A stretch of DNA of 64,000 nucleotides from Ectobius pallidus (GCA_964059195.1 CAXKWD010000002.1:166228559-166292558), one strand, 5' to 3'; counted from the first letter of the stretch, positions 50,878-63,049 are shown. Numbers and translations: made by a program. The notes: generated from the sequence alone by a model not told the origin.

Positions 50878-53650
50878 CTGAGAATCCCGGGAAGGGATGC
50901 AGCTTCTATAAAAGCGGAGGATTGTATAAAAGTAGAAAAAAAAGTTTCAACTGCCTTTGGCATATAAACTTATGTTTCCTCGGAAACACAAGACATTTTT
51001 GAGATTATATTGTTAATGTAAAACAATATTTTTTATTGTTGGAGATGAAAATCGCGCAGGATTTTAGAAAAGTCGAAATAAAACCATTTTATCAGCCTAG
51101 TACATAAAAACTCCCAAGAGACGAACGTCATAACATTTCATTGCGAATAAAAGCGTGTACATCAACAATAAAAATGTACCATAGTTTACGAGATAACGGC
51201 TGTCGAACCGTTGAAAACAACTCACACGAAAAAAGTCATATCGGCAAAAATAACATCTTTTATAATTCCGCATACTCACAGCATAAAAGAAACTTTCGGA
51301 AATAAAAATAAAATCGACGCTAACGGAAGTTGGCAGGGCTGAGAATCCCGGGAATGCATGCAGCTTCTATTAAAGCGCAGGATTGTATAAGATTGGAAAA
51401 AGAACAGTTTCAACTGCTTTTGCATATAAACTTATGTTTCCTCGGAAACACAAGACATTTTTGAGATTATATTGTTAATGTAAAAACAATATTTTTTATT
51501 CTTGGAGATGAAAATCGCGCAGGATTTTACAAAAGTCGAAATAAAACCATTTTATCAGCCTAGTACATAAAAACTCCCAAGAGACGAACGTCATAACATT
51601 TCATTGCGTATAAAACCGTGTACATCAACAATAAAAATGTACCATAGTTTACAAGATAACGGCTGTCGAACCGTTGAAAACGCCTCGCACGAAAAAAGTT
51701 ACATCGGCAAAAATAACATCTTTTACATTTTCGCACACTCACAGCATAAAAAAACTTTCGGAAATAAAAATAAAATCGACGCTAACGGAAGTTGGCAGGG
51801 CTGAGAATCCCGGGAATGCATGCAGCTTCTATTAAAGCGCAGGATTGTATAAGATTGGAAAAAGAACAGTTTCAACTGCTTTTGCATATAAAGTTATGTT
51901 TCCTCGGAAACACAAGACATTTTTGAGATTATATTGTTAATGTAAAAACAATATTTTTTATTCTTGGAGATGAAAGTCGCGCAGGATTTTAGAAATGTCG
52001 AAATAAAACCATTTTATCAGCCTAGTACATAAAAACTCCCAAGAGACGAACGTCATAACATTTCATTGCGAATAAAACCGTGTACATCAACAATAAAAAT
52101 GTACCATAGTTTACGAGATAACGGCTGTCGAACCGTTGAAAACGCCTCGCACGAAAAAAGTCATATCGGCAAAAATAACATCTTTTACAATTCTGCACAC
52201 TCACAGCATAAAAGAAACTTTCGGAAATAAAAATAAAATCGACGCTTACGGAAGTTGGTAGGGCTGAGAATCCCGGGAAGGCATGCAGCTTCTATTAAAG
52301 AGCAGGATTGTATAAGAGTGGAAAAAGAACAGTTTCAACTGCTTTTGCATATAAACTTATGTTTCCTCGGAAACGCAAGAAATTTTTGAGATTATATTGT
52401 TAATGTAAAAACAGTATCTTTTATTCTTGGAGGTGAAAATCGCGCAGGATTTTAGAAAACTCGAAATAAAAACGTTTTATCAGCATACTACAAAAATCCT
52501 CCCAAATGACAAAACGCATAACTTTTCATTGCGAATATAACCATGTACATCAACAATAAAAATGTACCAAAATTTACGAGATAACGGCTGTCGAACCGTT
52601 GAAAACGCCTCGCACGAAAAAAGTCATATCGGCAAAAATAACATCTTTTACAATTCCGCACACTCACAGCATAAAAGAAACTTTCGGAAATAAAAATAAA
52701 ATCGACGCTAACGAAAGTTGGCAGGGCTGAGAATCCCGGGAAGGCATGCAGCTTCTATTAAAGGGCAGGATTGTATAAGAGTGGAAAAAGAACAGTTTCA
52801 ACTGCTTTTGCATATAAACTTATGTTTCCTCGGAAACACAAGACATTTTTGAGATTATATTGTTAATGTAAAAACAATATTTTTTATTCTTGGACATGAA
52901 AATTGCGCATGATTTTAGAAAAGTCGATATAAAACCATTATATCAGCCTAGTACATAAAAACTCCCAAGAGACGAACGTCATAACATTTCATTGCGAATA
53001 AAAGCGTGTACATCAACAATAAAAATGTACCATAGTTTACGAGATAACGGCTGTCGAACCGTTAAAAACGACTCATACGAAAAAAGTCATATCGGCAAAA
53101 ATAACATCTTTTTCAAATCCGCATACTCACAGCATAAAGAAACTTACGGAAATAAAAATAAAATCGACGCTAACGGAAGTTGGCAGGGCTGAGAATCCCG
53201 GGAAGGCATGCAGCTTCTATTAAAGCGCAGGATTGTATAAGAGTGGAAAAGGAACAGTTTCAACTACTTTTGCATATAAACTTATGTTTCCTCGGAAACA
53301 CAAGACATTTTTGAGATTATATTGTTAATGTAAACACAATTTTTTTTATTCTTGGAGATGAAAATCGCGCAGGATTTTACAAAAGTCGAAATAAAACCAT
53401 TTTATCAGCCTAGTACATAAAAACTCCCAAGAGACGAACGTCATAACATTTCATTGCGTATAAAACCGTGTACATCAACAATAAAAATGTACCATAGTTT
53501 ACAAGATAACGGCTGTCGAACCGTTGAAAACGCCTCGCACGAAAAAAGTTACATCGGCAAAAATAACATCTTTTACATTTTCGCACACTCACAGCATAAA
53601 AATACTTTCGGAAATAAAAATAAAATCGACGCTTACGAAAGTTGGCAGGG
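50878..53650 (+). repeat. Six-monomer HOR, copy 2 (2773 bp)
   Basis: Second copy of 48106-50877 with scattered substitutions, for example GATTGTATAAAAG versus GATTGAATAAAAG and ACCAAAATTTACG near 52569 where other copies read ACCATAGTTTACG. Its last two monomers are also the start of block R3 copy 2, so the HORs overlap. Confidence 0.88.
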
Positions 53651-56600
53651 CTGAGAATCCCGGGAAGGGATGCAGCTTCTATAAAAGCGGAGGATTGTAT
53701 AAAAGTAGAAAAAAAAGTTTCAACTGCCTTTGGCATATAAACTTATGTTTCCTCGGAAACACAAGACATTTTTGAGATTATATTGTTAATGTAAAACAAT
53801 ATTTTTTATTGTTGGAGATGAAAATCGCGCAGGATTTTAGAAAAGTCGAAATAAAACCATTTTATCAGCCTAGTACATAAAAACTCCCAAGAGACGAACG
53901 TCATAACATTTTATTGCGAATAAAAGCGTGTACATCAACAATAAAAATGTACCATAGTTTACGAGATAACGGCTGTCGAACCGTTGAAAACGACTCACAC
54001 GAAAAAAGTCATATCGGCAAAAATAACATCTTTTACAATTCCGTATACTCACAGCATAAAAGAAACTTTCGGAAATAAAACTAAAATCGACGCTAACGGA
54101 AGTTGGCAGGGCTGAGAATCCCGGGAAGGCATGCAGCTGCTATTAAAGCGCAGGATTGTATAAGAGTGGAAAGAGAACAGTTTCAACTGCTTTTGCATAT
54201 AAACTTATGTTTCCTCGGAAACACAAGACATTTTTGAGATTATATTGTTAATGTAAAAACAATATTTTTTATTCTTGGAGATGAAAGTCGCGCAGGATTT
54301 TAGAAAAGTCGAAATAAAACCATTTTATCAGCCTAGTACATAAAAACTCCCAAGAGACGAACGTCATAACATTTCATTGCGAACAAAACGTTTACATCAA
54401 CAATAAAAATGTACCATAGTTTACGTTATAACGGCTGTCGAACCGTCTCAAACGCCTCACACGACAAAAGTCATATCGGCAAAAATAACATCTTTTACAA
54501 TTCCGTATACTCACACCATAAAAGAAACTTAGGGAAATAAAAATAAAATCGACGCTAACGGAAGTTGGTAGGGCTGAGAATCCCGGGAATGCATGCAGCT
54601 TCTATTAAAGCGCGGTATTGTATAAGAGTGGAAAATGAACAGTTTCAACTGCTTTTGCATATAAACTTATGTTTCCTCGGAAACGCAATAAATTTTTGAG
54701 ATTATATTGTTAATGTAAAAACAGTATCTTTTATTCTTGGAGATGAAAATCGCGCAGGATTTTAGAAAAGTCGAAATAAAACCGTTTTATCAGCATACTA
54801 CATAAAAACTCTCTAGAGACGAACCTCATAACATTTCATTGCGAATCAAACCGTGTAACATCAACAATAAAAATGTACCATAGTTTACGAGATAACGGCT
54901 GTCGAACCGTTGAAAACGCCTCGCACGAAAAAAGTCATATCGGCAAAAATAACATCTTTTACAATTCCGCACACTCACAGCATAAAAGAAACTTTCGGAA
55001 ATAAAAATAAAATCGACGCTAACGAAAGTTTGCAGGGCTGAGAATCCCGGGAAGGCATGCAGCTTCTATTAAAGGGCAGGATTGTATAAGAGTGGAAAAA
55101 GAACAGTTTCAACTGCTTTTGCATATAAACTTATGTTTCCTCGGAAACACAAGACATTTTTGAGATTATATTGTTAATGTAAAAACAATATTTTTTATTC
55201 TTGGACATGAAAATTGCGCATGATTTTAGAAAAGTCGATATAAAACCATTATATCAGCCTAGTACATAAAAACTCCCAAGAGACGAACGTCATAACATTT
55301 CATTGCGAATAAAAGCGTGTACATCAACAATAAAAATGTACCATAGTTTACGAGATAACGGCTGTCGAACCGTTAAAAACGACTCATACGAAAAAAGTCA
55401 TATCGGCAAAAATAACATCTTTTTCAAATCCGCATACTCACAGCATAAAGATACTTACGGAAATAAAAATAAAATCGACGCTAACGGAAGTTGGCAGGGC
55501 TGAGAATCCCGGGAAGGCATGCAGCTTCTATTAAAGCGCAGGATTGTATAAGAGTGGAAAAGGAACAGTTTCAACTACTTTTGCATATAAACTTATGTTT
55601 CCCCGGAAACACAAGACATTTTTGAGATTATATTGTTAATGTAAACACAATTTTTTTTATTCTTGGAGATGAAAATCGCGCAGGATTTTACAAAAGTCGA
55701 AATAAAACCATTTTATCAGCCTAGTACATAAAAACTCCCAAGAGACGAACGTCATAACATTTCATTGCGTATAAAACCGTGTACATCAACAATAAAAATG
55801 TACCATAGTTTACAAGATAACGGCTGTCGAACCGTTGAAAACGCCTCGCACGAAAAAAGTTACATCGGCAAAAATAACATCTTTTACATTTTCGCACACT
55901 CACAGCATAAAAAAACTTTCGGAAATAAAAATAAAATCGACGCTAACGGAAGTTGGCAGGGCTGAGAATCCCGGGAATGCATGCAGCTTCTATTAAAGCG
56001 CAGGATTGTATAAGATTGGAAAAAGAACAGTTTCAACTGCTTTTGCATATAAAGTTATGTTTCCTCGGAAACACAAGACATTTTTGAGATTATATTGTTA
56101 ATGTAAAAACAATATTTTTTATTCTTGGAGATGAAAGTCGCGCAGGATTTTAGAAATGTCGAAATAAAACCATTTTATCAGCCTAGTACATAAAAACTCC
56201 CAAGAGACGAACGTCATAACATTTCATTGCGAATAAAACCGTGTACATCAACAATAAAAATGTGCCATAGTTTACGAGATAACGGCTGTCGAACCGTTGA
56301 AAACGCCTCGCACGAAAAAAGTCATATCGGCAAAAATAACATCTTTTACAATTCTGCACACTCACAGCATAAAGGAAACTTTCGGAAATAAAAATAAAAT
56401 CGACGCTTACGGAAGTTGGTAGGGCTGAGAATCCCGGGAAGACATGCAGCTTCTATTAAAGAGCAGGATTGTATAAGAGTGGAAAAAGAACAGTTTCAAC
56501 TGCTTTTGCATATAAACTTATGTTTCCTCGGAAACGCAAGAAATTTTTGAGATTATATTGTTAATGTAAAAACAGTATCTTTTATTCTTGGAGGTGAAAA

Positions 56601-57658
56601 TCGCGCAGGATTTTAGAAACCTCGAAATAAAAACGTTTTATCAGCATACTACATAAATCCTCCCAAATGACAAAACGCATAACTTTTCATTGCGAATATA
56701 ACCATGTACATCAACAATAAAAATGTACCATAGTTTACGAGATAACGGCTGTCGAACCGTTGAAAACGCCTCGCACGAAAAAAGTCATATCGGCAAAAAT
56801 AACATATTTTTCAATTCCGCACACTCACGGCATAAAGGAAACTTTCGGAAATAAAAATAAAATTGACGCTTACGAAAGTTGGCATGGCTGAGAATCCCGG
56901 GAAGGCATGCAGCTTCTATAAAAGCGGAGGATTGTATAAGAGTGGAAAGAGAACAGTTTCAACTGCTTTTGCATATAAACTTATGTTTCCTCGGAAACAC
57001 AATACATTTTTGAGATTATATTGTTAATGTAAAAACAATATTTTTTATTCTTGGAGATGAAAATCGCGCAGGATTTTAGAAAAGTCGAAATAAAACCATT
57101 TTATCAGCCTAGTACATAAAAACTCCCAAGAGACGAACGTCATAACATTTCATTGCGAATAAAAGCGTGTACATCAACAATAAAAATGTACCATAGTTTA
57201 CGAGATAACGGCTGTCGAACCGTTGAAAACGACTCATACGAAAAAAGTCATATCGGCAAAAATAACATGTTTTTCAAATCCGCATACTCACAGCATAAAG
57301 AAACTTACGGAAATAAAAATAAAATCGACGCTAACGGAAGTTGGCAGGGCTGAGAATCCCGGGAAGGCATGCAGCTTCTATTAAAGCGCAGGGTTGTATA
57401 AGGGTGGAAAAAGAACAGTTTCAACTACTTATGCATATAAACTTATGTTTCCTCGGAAACACAAGACATTTTTGAGATTATATTGTTAATGTAAAAACAA
57501 TATTTTTTATTCTTGGAGATGAAAGTCGCGCAGGATTTTAGAAAAGTCGAAATAAAACCATTTTATCAGCCTAGTACATAAAAACTCCCAAGAGACGAAC
57601 GTCATAACATTTCATTGCGAATAAAAGCGTGTACATCAACAATAAAAATGTACCATAG
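52727..57658 (+). repeat. Large HOR block R3, copy 2
   Basis: Second copy of 31760-36690, with few differences seen: CCCCGG instead of CCTCGG in the dyad at 55603, GAATCAAACC near 54846, and one extra base in the monomer 53651-54111. Homology ends near the two-base deletion TTTACGATAACGG at about 57661. Confidence 0.88.
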
Positions 57659-58733
57659 TTTACGATAACGGCTGTCGAACCGTTGAAAACGCCTCACACG
57701 AAAAAAGTAATATCGGCAAAAATAACATCTTTCACAATTCCGCACACTCACAGCATAAAAGAAACTTTCGGAAATAAAAATAAAATCGACGCTTACGGAA
57801 GTTTGTAGGGCTGAGAATCCCGGGAAGGTGCAGCTTCCATTAAAAAGCAGGATTGTATAAGATTGGAAAAAGAACAGTTTCAACTGCTTTTGCATATAAA
57901 CTTATGTTTCCTCGGAAACGCAAGAAATTTTTGAGATTATATTGTTAATGTAAAAACAGTATCTTTTATTCTTGGAGATGAAAATCGCGCAGGATTTTTG
58001 AAAACTCGAAATAAAAACGTTTTATCAGCGTACTACATAAATCCTCCCAAATGACAAAAGGCATAACTTTTCTTTGCGAATATAACCATGTACATCAACA
58101 ATAAAAATGTACCATAGTTTACGAGATAACGGCTGTCGAACCGTTGAAAACGACTCACACGAAAAAAGTCATATCGGCAAATTAACATCTTTTATAATTC
58201 CGCATACTCACAGCATAAAAGAAACTTTCGGAAATAAAAATAAAATCGACGCTAACGGAAGTTGGCAGGGCTGAGAATCCCGGGAATGCATGCAGCTTCT
58301 ATTAAAGCGCAGGATTGTATAAGATTGGAAAAAGAACAGTTTCAACTGCTTTTGCATATAAACTTATGTTTCCTCGGAAACACAAGACATTTTTGAGATT
58401 ATATTGTTAATGTAAAAACAATATTTTTTATTCTTGGAGATGAAAGTCGCGCAGGATTTTAGAAATGTCGAAATAAAACCATTTTATCAGCCTAGTACAT
58501 AAAAACTCCCAAGAGACGAACGTCATAACATTTCATTGCGAATAAAACCGTGTACATCAACAATAAAAATGTACCATAGTTTACGAGATAACGGCTGTCG
58601 AACCGTTGAAAACGCCTCGCACGAAAAAAGTCATATCGGCAAAAATAACATCTTTTACAATTCTGCACACTCACAGCATAAAAGAAACTTTCGGAAATAA
58701 AAATAAAATCGACGCTTACGGAAGTTGGTAGGG

Positions 58734-60121
58734 CTGAGAATCCCGGGAAGGCATGCAGCTTCTATTAAAGAGCAGGATTGTATAAGAGTGGAAAAAGAAC
58801 AGTTTCAACTGCTTTTGCATATAAACTTATGTTTCCTCGGAAACGCAAGAAATTTTTGAGATTATATTGTTAATGTAAAAACAGTATCTTTTATTCTTGG
58901 AGGTGAAAATCGCGCAGGATTTTAGAAAACTCGAAATAAAAACGTTTTATCAGCATACTACAAAAATCCTCCCAAATGACAAAACGCATAACTTTTCATT
59001 GCGAATATAACCATGTACATCAACAATAAAAATGTACCATAGTTTACGAGATAAAGGCTTTCGAACCGTTGAAAACGCCTCGCACGAAAAAAGTCATATC
59101 GGCAAAAATAACATCTTTTTCAATTCCGCACACTCACGGCATAAAGGAAACTTTCGGAAATAAAAATAAAATCGACGCTTACGAAAGTTGGCATGGGTGA
59201 GAATCCCGGGAAGGCATGCAGCTTCTATAAAAGCGGAGGATTGTATAAGAGTGGAAAGAGAACAGTTTCAACTGCTTTTGCATATAAACTTATGTTTCCT
59301 CGGAAACACAAGACATTTTTGAGATTATATTGTTAATGTAAAAACAATATTTTTTATTCTTGGAGATGAAAATCGCGCAGGATTTTACAAAAGTCGAAAT
59401 AAAACCATTTTATCAGCCTAGTACATAAAAACTCCCAAGAGACGAACGTCATAACATTTCATTGCGTATAAAACCGTGTACATCAACAATAAAAATTTAC
59501 CATAGTTTACAAGATAACGGCTGTCGAACCGTTGAAAACGCCTCGCACGAAAAAAGTTACATCGGCAAAAATAACATCTTTTACATTTTCGCACACTCAC
59601 AGCATAAAAAAACTTTCGGAAATAAAAATAAAATCGACGCTAACGGAAGTTGGCAGGGCTGAGAATCCCGGGAATGCATGCAGCTTCTATTAAAGCGCAG
59701 GATTGTATAAGATTGGAAAAAGAACAGTTTCAACTGCTTTTGCATATAAACTTATGTTTCCTCGGAAACACAAGACATTTTTGAGATTATATTGTTAATG
59801 TAAAAACAATATTTTTTATTCTTGGAGATGAAAGTCGCGCAGGATTTTAGAAATGTCGAAATAAAACCATTTTATCAGCCTAGTACATAAAAACTCCCAA
59901 GAGACGAACGTCATAACATTTCATTGCGAATAAAACCGTGTACATCAACAATAAAAATGTACCATAGTTTACGAGATAACGGCTGTCGAACCGTTGAAAA
60001 CGCCTCGCACGAAAAAAGTCATATCGGCAAAAATAACATCTTTTACAATTCTGCACACTCACAGCATAAAAGAAACTTTCGGAATTAAAAATAAAATCGA
60101 CGCTTACGGAAGTTGGTAGGG
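58734..60121 (+). repeat. Three-monomer HOR, copy 1 (1388 bp)
   Basis: Monomers at 58734 (B-type), 59197 (e form) and 59659 (A-type). The phase mark of the second monomer is altered to GGTGAGAATCCCGGG at 59197, a change shared only with 60585, so the two units are recent copies. A related trimer without that change is at 43749-45135. Confidence 0.9.
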
Positions 60122-61509
60122 CTGAGAATCCCGGGAAGGCATGCAGCTTCTATTAAAGAGCAGGATTGTATAAGAGTGGAAAAAGAACAGTTTCAACTGC
60201 TTTTGCATATAAACTTATGTTTCCTCGGAAACGCAAGAAATTTTTGAGATTATATTGTTAATGTAAAAACAGTATCTTTTATTCTTGGAGGTGAAAATCG
60301 CGCAGGATTTTAGAAAACTCGAAATAAAAACGTTTTATCAGCATACTACAAAAATCCTCCCAAATGACAAAACGCATAACTTTTCATTGCGAATATAACC
60401 ATGTACATCAACAATAAAAATGTACCATAGTTTACGAGATAAAGGCTTTCGAACCGTTGAAAACGCCTCGCACGAAAAAAGTCATATCGGCAAAAATAAC
60501 ATCTTTTTCAATTCCGCACACTCACGGCATAAAGGAAACTTTCGGAAATAAAAATAAAATCGACGCTTACGAAAGTTGGCATGGGTGAGAATCCCGGGAA
60601 GGCATGCAGCTTCTATAAAAGCGGAGGATTGTATAAGAGTGGAAAGAGAACAGTTTCAACTGCTTTTGCATATAAACTTATGTTTCCTCGGAAACACAAG
60701 ACATTTTTGAGATTATATTGTTAATGTAAAAACAATATTTTTTATTCTTGGAGATGAAAATCGCGCAGGATTTTACAAAAGTCGAAATAAAACCATTTTA
60801 TCAGCCTAGTACATAAAAACTCCCAAGAGACGAACGTCATAACATTTCATTGCGTATAAAACCGTGTACATCAACAATAAAAATGTACCATAGTTTACAA
60901 GATAACGGCTGTCGAACCGTTGAAAACGCCTCGCACGAAAAAAGTTACATCGGCAAAAATAACATCTTTTACATTTTCGCACACTCACAGCATAAAAAAA
61001 CTTTCGGAAATAAAAATAAAATCGACGCTAACGGAAGTTGGCAGGGCTGAGAATCCCGGGAATGCATGCAGCTTCTATTAAAGCGCAGGATTGTATAAGA
61101 TTGGAAAAAGAACAGTTTCAACTGCTTTTGCATATAAACTTATGTTTCCTCGGAAACACAAGACATTTTTGAGATTACATTGTTAATGTAAAAACAATAT
61201 TTTTTATTCTTGGAGATGAAAGTCGCGCAGGATTTTAGAAATGTCGAAATAAAACCATTTTATCAGCCTAGTACATAAAAACTCCCAAGAGACGAACGTC
61301 ATAACATTTCATTGCGAATAAAACCGTGTACATCAACAATAAAAATGTACCATAGTTTACGAGATAACGGCTGTCGAACCGTTGAAAACGCCTCGCACGA
61401 AAAAAGTCATATCGGCAAAAATAACATCTTTTACAATTCTGCACACTCACAGCATAAAAGAAACTTTCGGAAATAAAAATAAAATCGACGCTTACGGAAG
61501 TTGGTAGGG
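60122..61509 (+). repeat. Three-monomer HOR, copy 2 (1388 bp)
   Basis: Same order and exact length as 58734-60121, including the GGTGAGAATC variant at 60585. A third unit begins at 61510 but is cut after 41 bases by the LTR at 61551. Confidence 0.9.
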
Positions 61510-61553
61510 CTGAGAATCCCGGGAAGGCATGCAGCTTCTATTAAAGAGCATGT

Positions 61554-61574
61554 CACGTAGCGAATGGCTACGTG
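61554..61574. other. Stem-loop at the LTR 5' end
   Basis: CACGTAG at 61554-61560 and CTACGTG at 61568-61574 are perfect 7-bp inverted arms around CGAATGG. It lies three bases inside the element edge and may be part of the terminal sequence recognised by integrase. That role is inferred from position only. Confidence 0.55.
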
Positions 61575-61626
61575 CATAATAGACGATAGCAAACCATTTC
61601 TAAACAAAGGAAGGGTTTGGGAGACT

Positions 61627-61638
61627 TCGATTAATCGA
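61627..61638. promoter_or_regulatory. 12-bp palindrome TCGATTAATCGA
   Basis: A perfect palindrome in the left part of the LTR (presumed U3), with ATCGATA overlapping its right end. It could be a dimeric transcription-factor site. There is no direct evidence of binding. Confidence 0.4.
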
Positions 61639-61657
61639 TATTGAACCCTGTTATGAC

Positions 61658-61665
61658 TATCGATA
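61658..61665. promoter_or_regulatory. TATCGATA motif (DRE-like)
   Basis: Exact match to the 8-bp DNA replication-related element bound by DREF in insects; CGATA is also the core bound by BEAF-32. A near match (AATCGATA) is 25 bases upstream at 61633-61640. Eight bases can match by chance, so this is suggestive only. Confidence 0.35.
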
Positions 61666-61704
61666 CTGCCCTGAATTTATTTTGAATTACAGAAAAAAGA
61701 GAAG

Positions 61705-61716
61705 TGCGCATGCGCC
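61705..61716. promoter_or_regulatory. NRF1-like motif TGCGCATGCGCC
   Basis: Contains the 10-bp palindrome GCGCATGCGC (61706-61715), matching the NRF1/Ewg half-site pair YGCGCAYGCGCR except at the last base. It sits about 155 bp into the LTR in an otherwise CpG-poor setting. Binding is not shown. Confidence 0.4.
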
Positions 61717-62553
61717 GACGGTGAGTCGACGGGAGAAGAGCTGATCCGAAAAAGACAGTAAGGAGTACGTGCCTGACTACGAGTGAGAGAAGTTGAAAAG
61801 GCAGAAGGGAGAAGACGAGATTGGGATGTGTGACAGCGGTAGCGACGTTCTGGCATGATGATGTGTCAGACTTCCATCTAAGGAAATTCTGGTTGTGAAC
61901 TTCCTTGACCCGACTATATGGAGATAGTCATTAATCAGAAGAACACACCAAGTCGGCCAGTACGAGACACCGCTACAGCGAACATCAGCTGTGAGAGTGA
62001 GTCGTGACTGCTCGCTCTGAATAAGAGCAGATATGGACATCAGGAAGTAATGGGAGACAACTCAGGATCGGAGGATAAGTTGGACATCACTGGTTGAGTA
62101 TAATAGTCTAGACTTTTTCTTATTGTTTGAGGAGTGAGAAAACTGAGATATTCCTTTTTTAAGGATGGTTTCTAAGTCATGTATGGCAATCAGACGCCGT
62201 AGGGTATGATAGAAGAATAGAATAGAAATATAGAAGTGAGAATTCTAGAAGTAAAGTGATGAAATCCAGTAATCCAACTACTTTCTATTTCTGGTCTAAG
62301 TTAATTATAAAAGAGCAGTCAAGAGCCCAACCGCTGAAGGATAAAGATAGATCTCTTCACTTTAGGTTTTTTTGGGTGATTGTCCCACGAATGAATACAT
62401 AGCTAGGGGCAATTGGTGATGCTCATAGAAACTTTGTTATTTTTGAGACAGGACGCGAGGGGAGTAAGGAAGAAAAGTAATTAAGGGGCATGCTTAGTAC
62501 TTCTTACGAGGGCCCCTCCCACTTGGGTTTCTTTCAGGTGACGGGTGACTATC
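61717..62553. other. LTR interior without recognisable gene
   Basis: Purine-rich on the plus strand, with many GAGAAG and GGAGAAG runs at 61722-61830. The longest open frame is an 87-codon minus-strand frame (61777-62040) that has low-complexity Ser/Leu composition and no motif I know. Nothing here supports a gene. Confidence 0.5.
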
Positions 62554-62561
62554 TATAAATA
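62554..62561 (+). promoter_or_regulatory. Candidate TATA box TATAAATA
   Basis: A good TATA match about 1.0 kb into the LTR, in the sense direction of the element. A start site about 25-35 bases downstream would fall near 62585-62595 and would mark the U3/R border. Other AT-rich stretches exist in the LTR, so this is a candidate only. Confidence 0.35.
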
Positions 62562-62951
62562 GATTTCATGCTGGCCTGTAATGTTAAGTTATGTTTTTTT
62601 TATAGAGATTTATCTACAAGCGAAGGTGTATGGAACATGGTAGAGGGGGATAAGAAGTGGAAAGATTGAAGGGCAAAAGAAGGCCTACGAGTGGTAGTGC
62701 ATTAGGTGTGTACCATTGGAAAATTTACATGTTAGGGTAGAAGTAGAAGTCACTAAAGGGGTTATAGAGAAGCTTACTAATCTGGGCGTGAATTAGTTTC
62801 AGTTAGAATTCTAGGGAATTTAGAGACAAAAGAAGATTGGGTGCCCATGCTAAAGAGTAGTAACGTAAGAAGTAGGAAAACTAGAATAACCACCGAGTGA
62901 ATTAAATCAATGGTATAAGCTGAAGGGAACTCTACTTAAAGAAAGAAAGGG
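62562..62951. other. LTR interior, nothing recognised
   Basis: No open frame of note, no tRNA-like fold and no repeat spotted. The composition is A- and G-rich, like the rest of the LTR. Confidence 0.45.
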
Positions 62952-63049
62952 GTTAAAAGATAATAGCTGATGACTGGTCAGGTTAGAAAGAGGAGAGTGA
63001 GTTGAAAGATAACAACACATGATTGGTTAGGTTAGAAAGAGGAGAATAG
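62952..63049 (+). repeat. Two-copy 49-bp tandem duplication in the LTR
   Basis: Units 62952-63000 and 63001-63049 align without gaps. Both contain GGTTAGAAAGAGGAGA and AAAGATAA, with several substitutions between them. This is an old local duplication inside the LTR; an enhancer role is possible but unsupported. Confidence 0.75.

Larger units (their letters stand above)
1..61550. repeat. Satellite DNA array, ~462-bp monomer, head-to-tail
   Basis: Tandem array running from the left window edge to the LTR insertion at 61550. Using the C of CTGAGAATCCCGGG as phase mark, complete monomers start at 22, 481, 943, 1405, 1846, 2308, 2771, 3232 and so on to 61510, giving 133 intervals. The commonest lengths are 460-464 bp; one recurrent form is 441 bp and one monomer (22-480) is 459 bp. 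All copies have the same orientation. The array is AT-rich, and each unit has one CCCGGG (SmaI) site, usually followed by GCATGC. Differences between copies are mostly single-base changes plus a few indels, combined in a limited set of monomer variants. The array continues beyond the left edge. Its function is unknown; centromeric, pericentromeric or other heterochromatic satellite is the reasonable inference. No gene or other mobile element lies inside it. Confidence 0.97.

Noticed and set aside
1..61550. CRISPR array or bacterial repeat region
   Set aside because: The repeat unit is about 462 bp with no unique spacers between repeats, and no cas-like genes are present.
1..61550. CENP-B box (TTCG-N4-A-N2-CGGG pattern)
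   Set aside because: I searched both strands of the main monomer forms around every TTCG and CGAA and found no match. The conserved dyad TTTCCTCGGAAA is a different sequence.
1..61550. Ribosomal DNA or histone-type tandem gene cluster
   Set aside because: The 462-bp unit is too short, AT-rich, and lacks any rRNA-like or histone-like sequence. No tRNA-like cloverleaf was seen either.
61777..62040. 87-codon minus-strand open frame in the LTR
   Set aside because: Low-complexity Ser/Leu/His composition, no motif, and located within a probable LTR.
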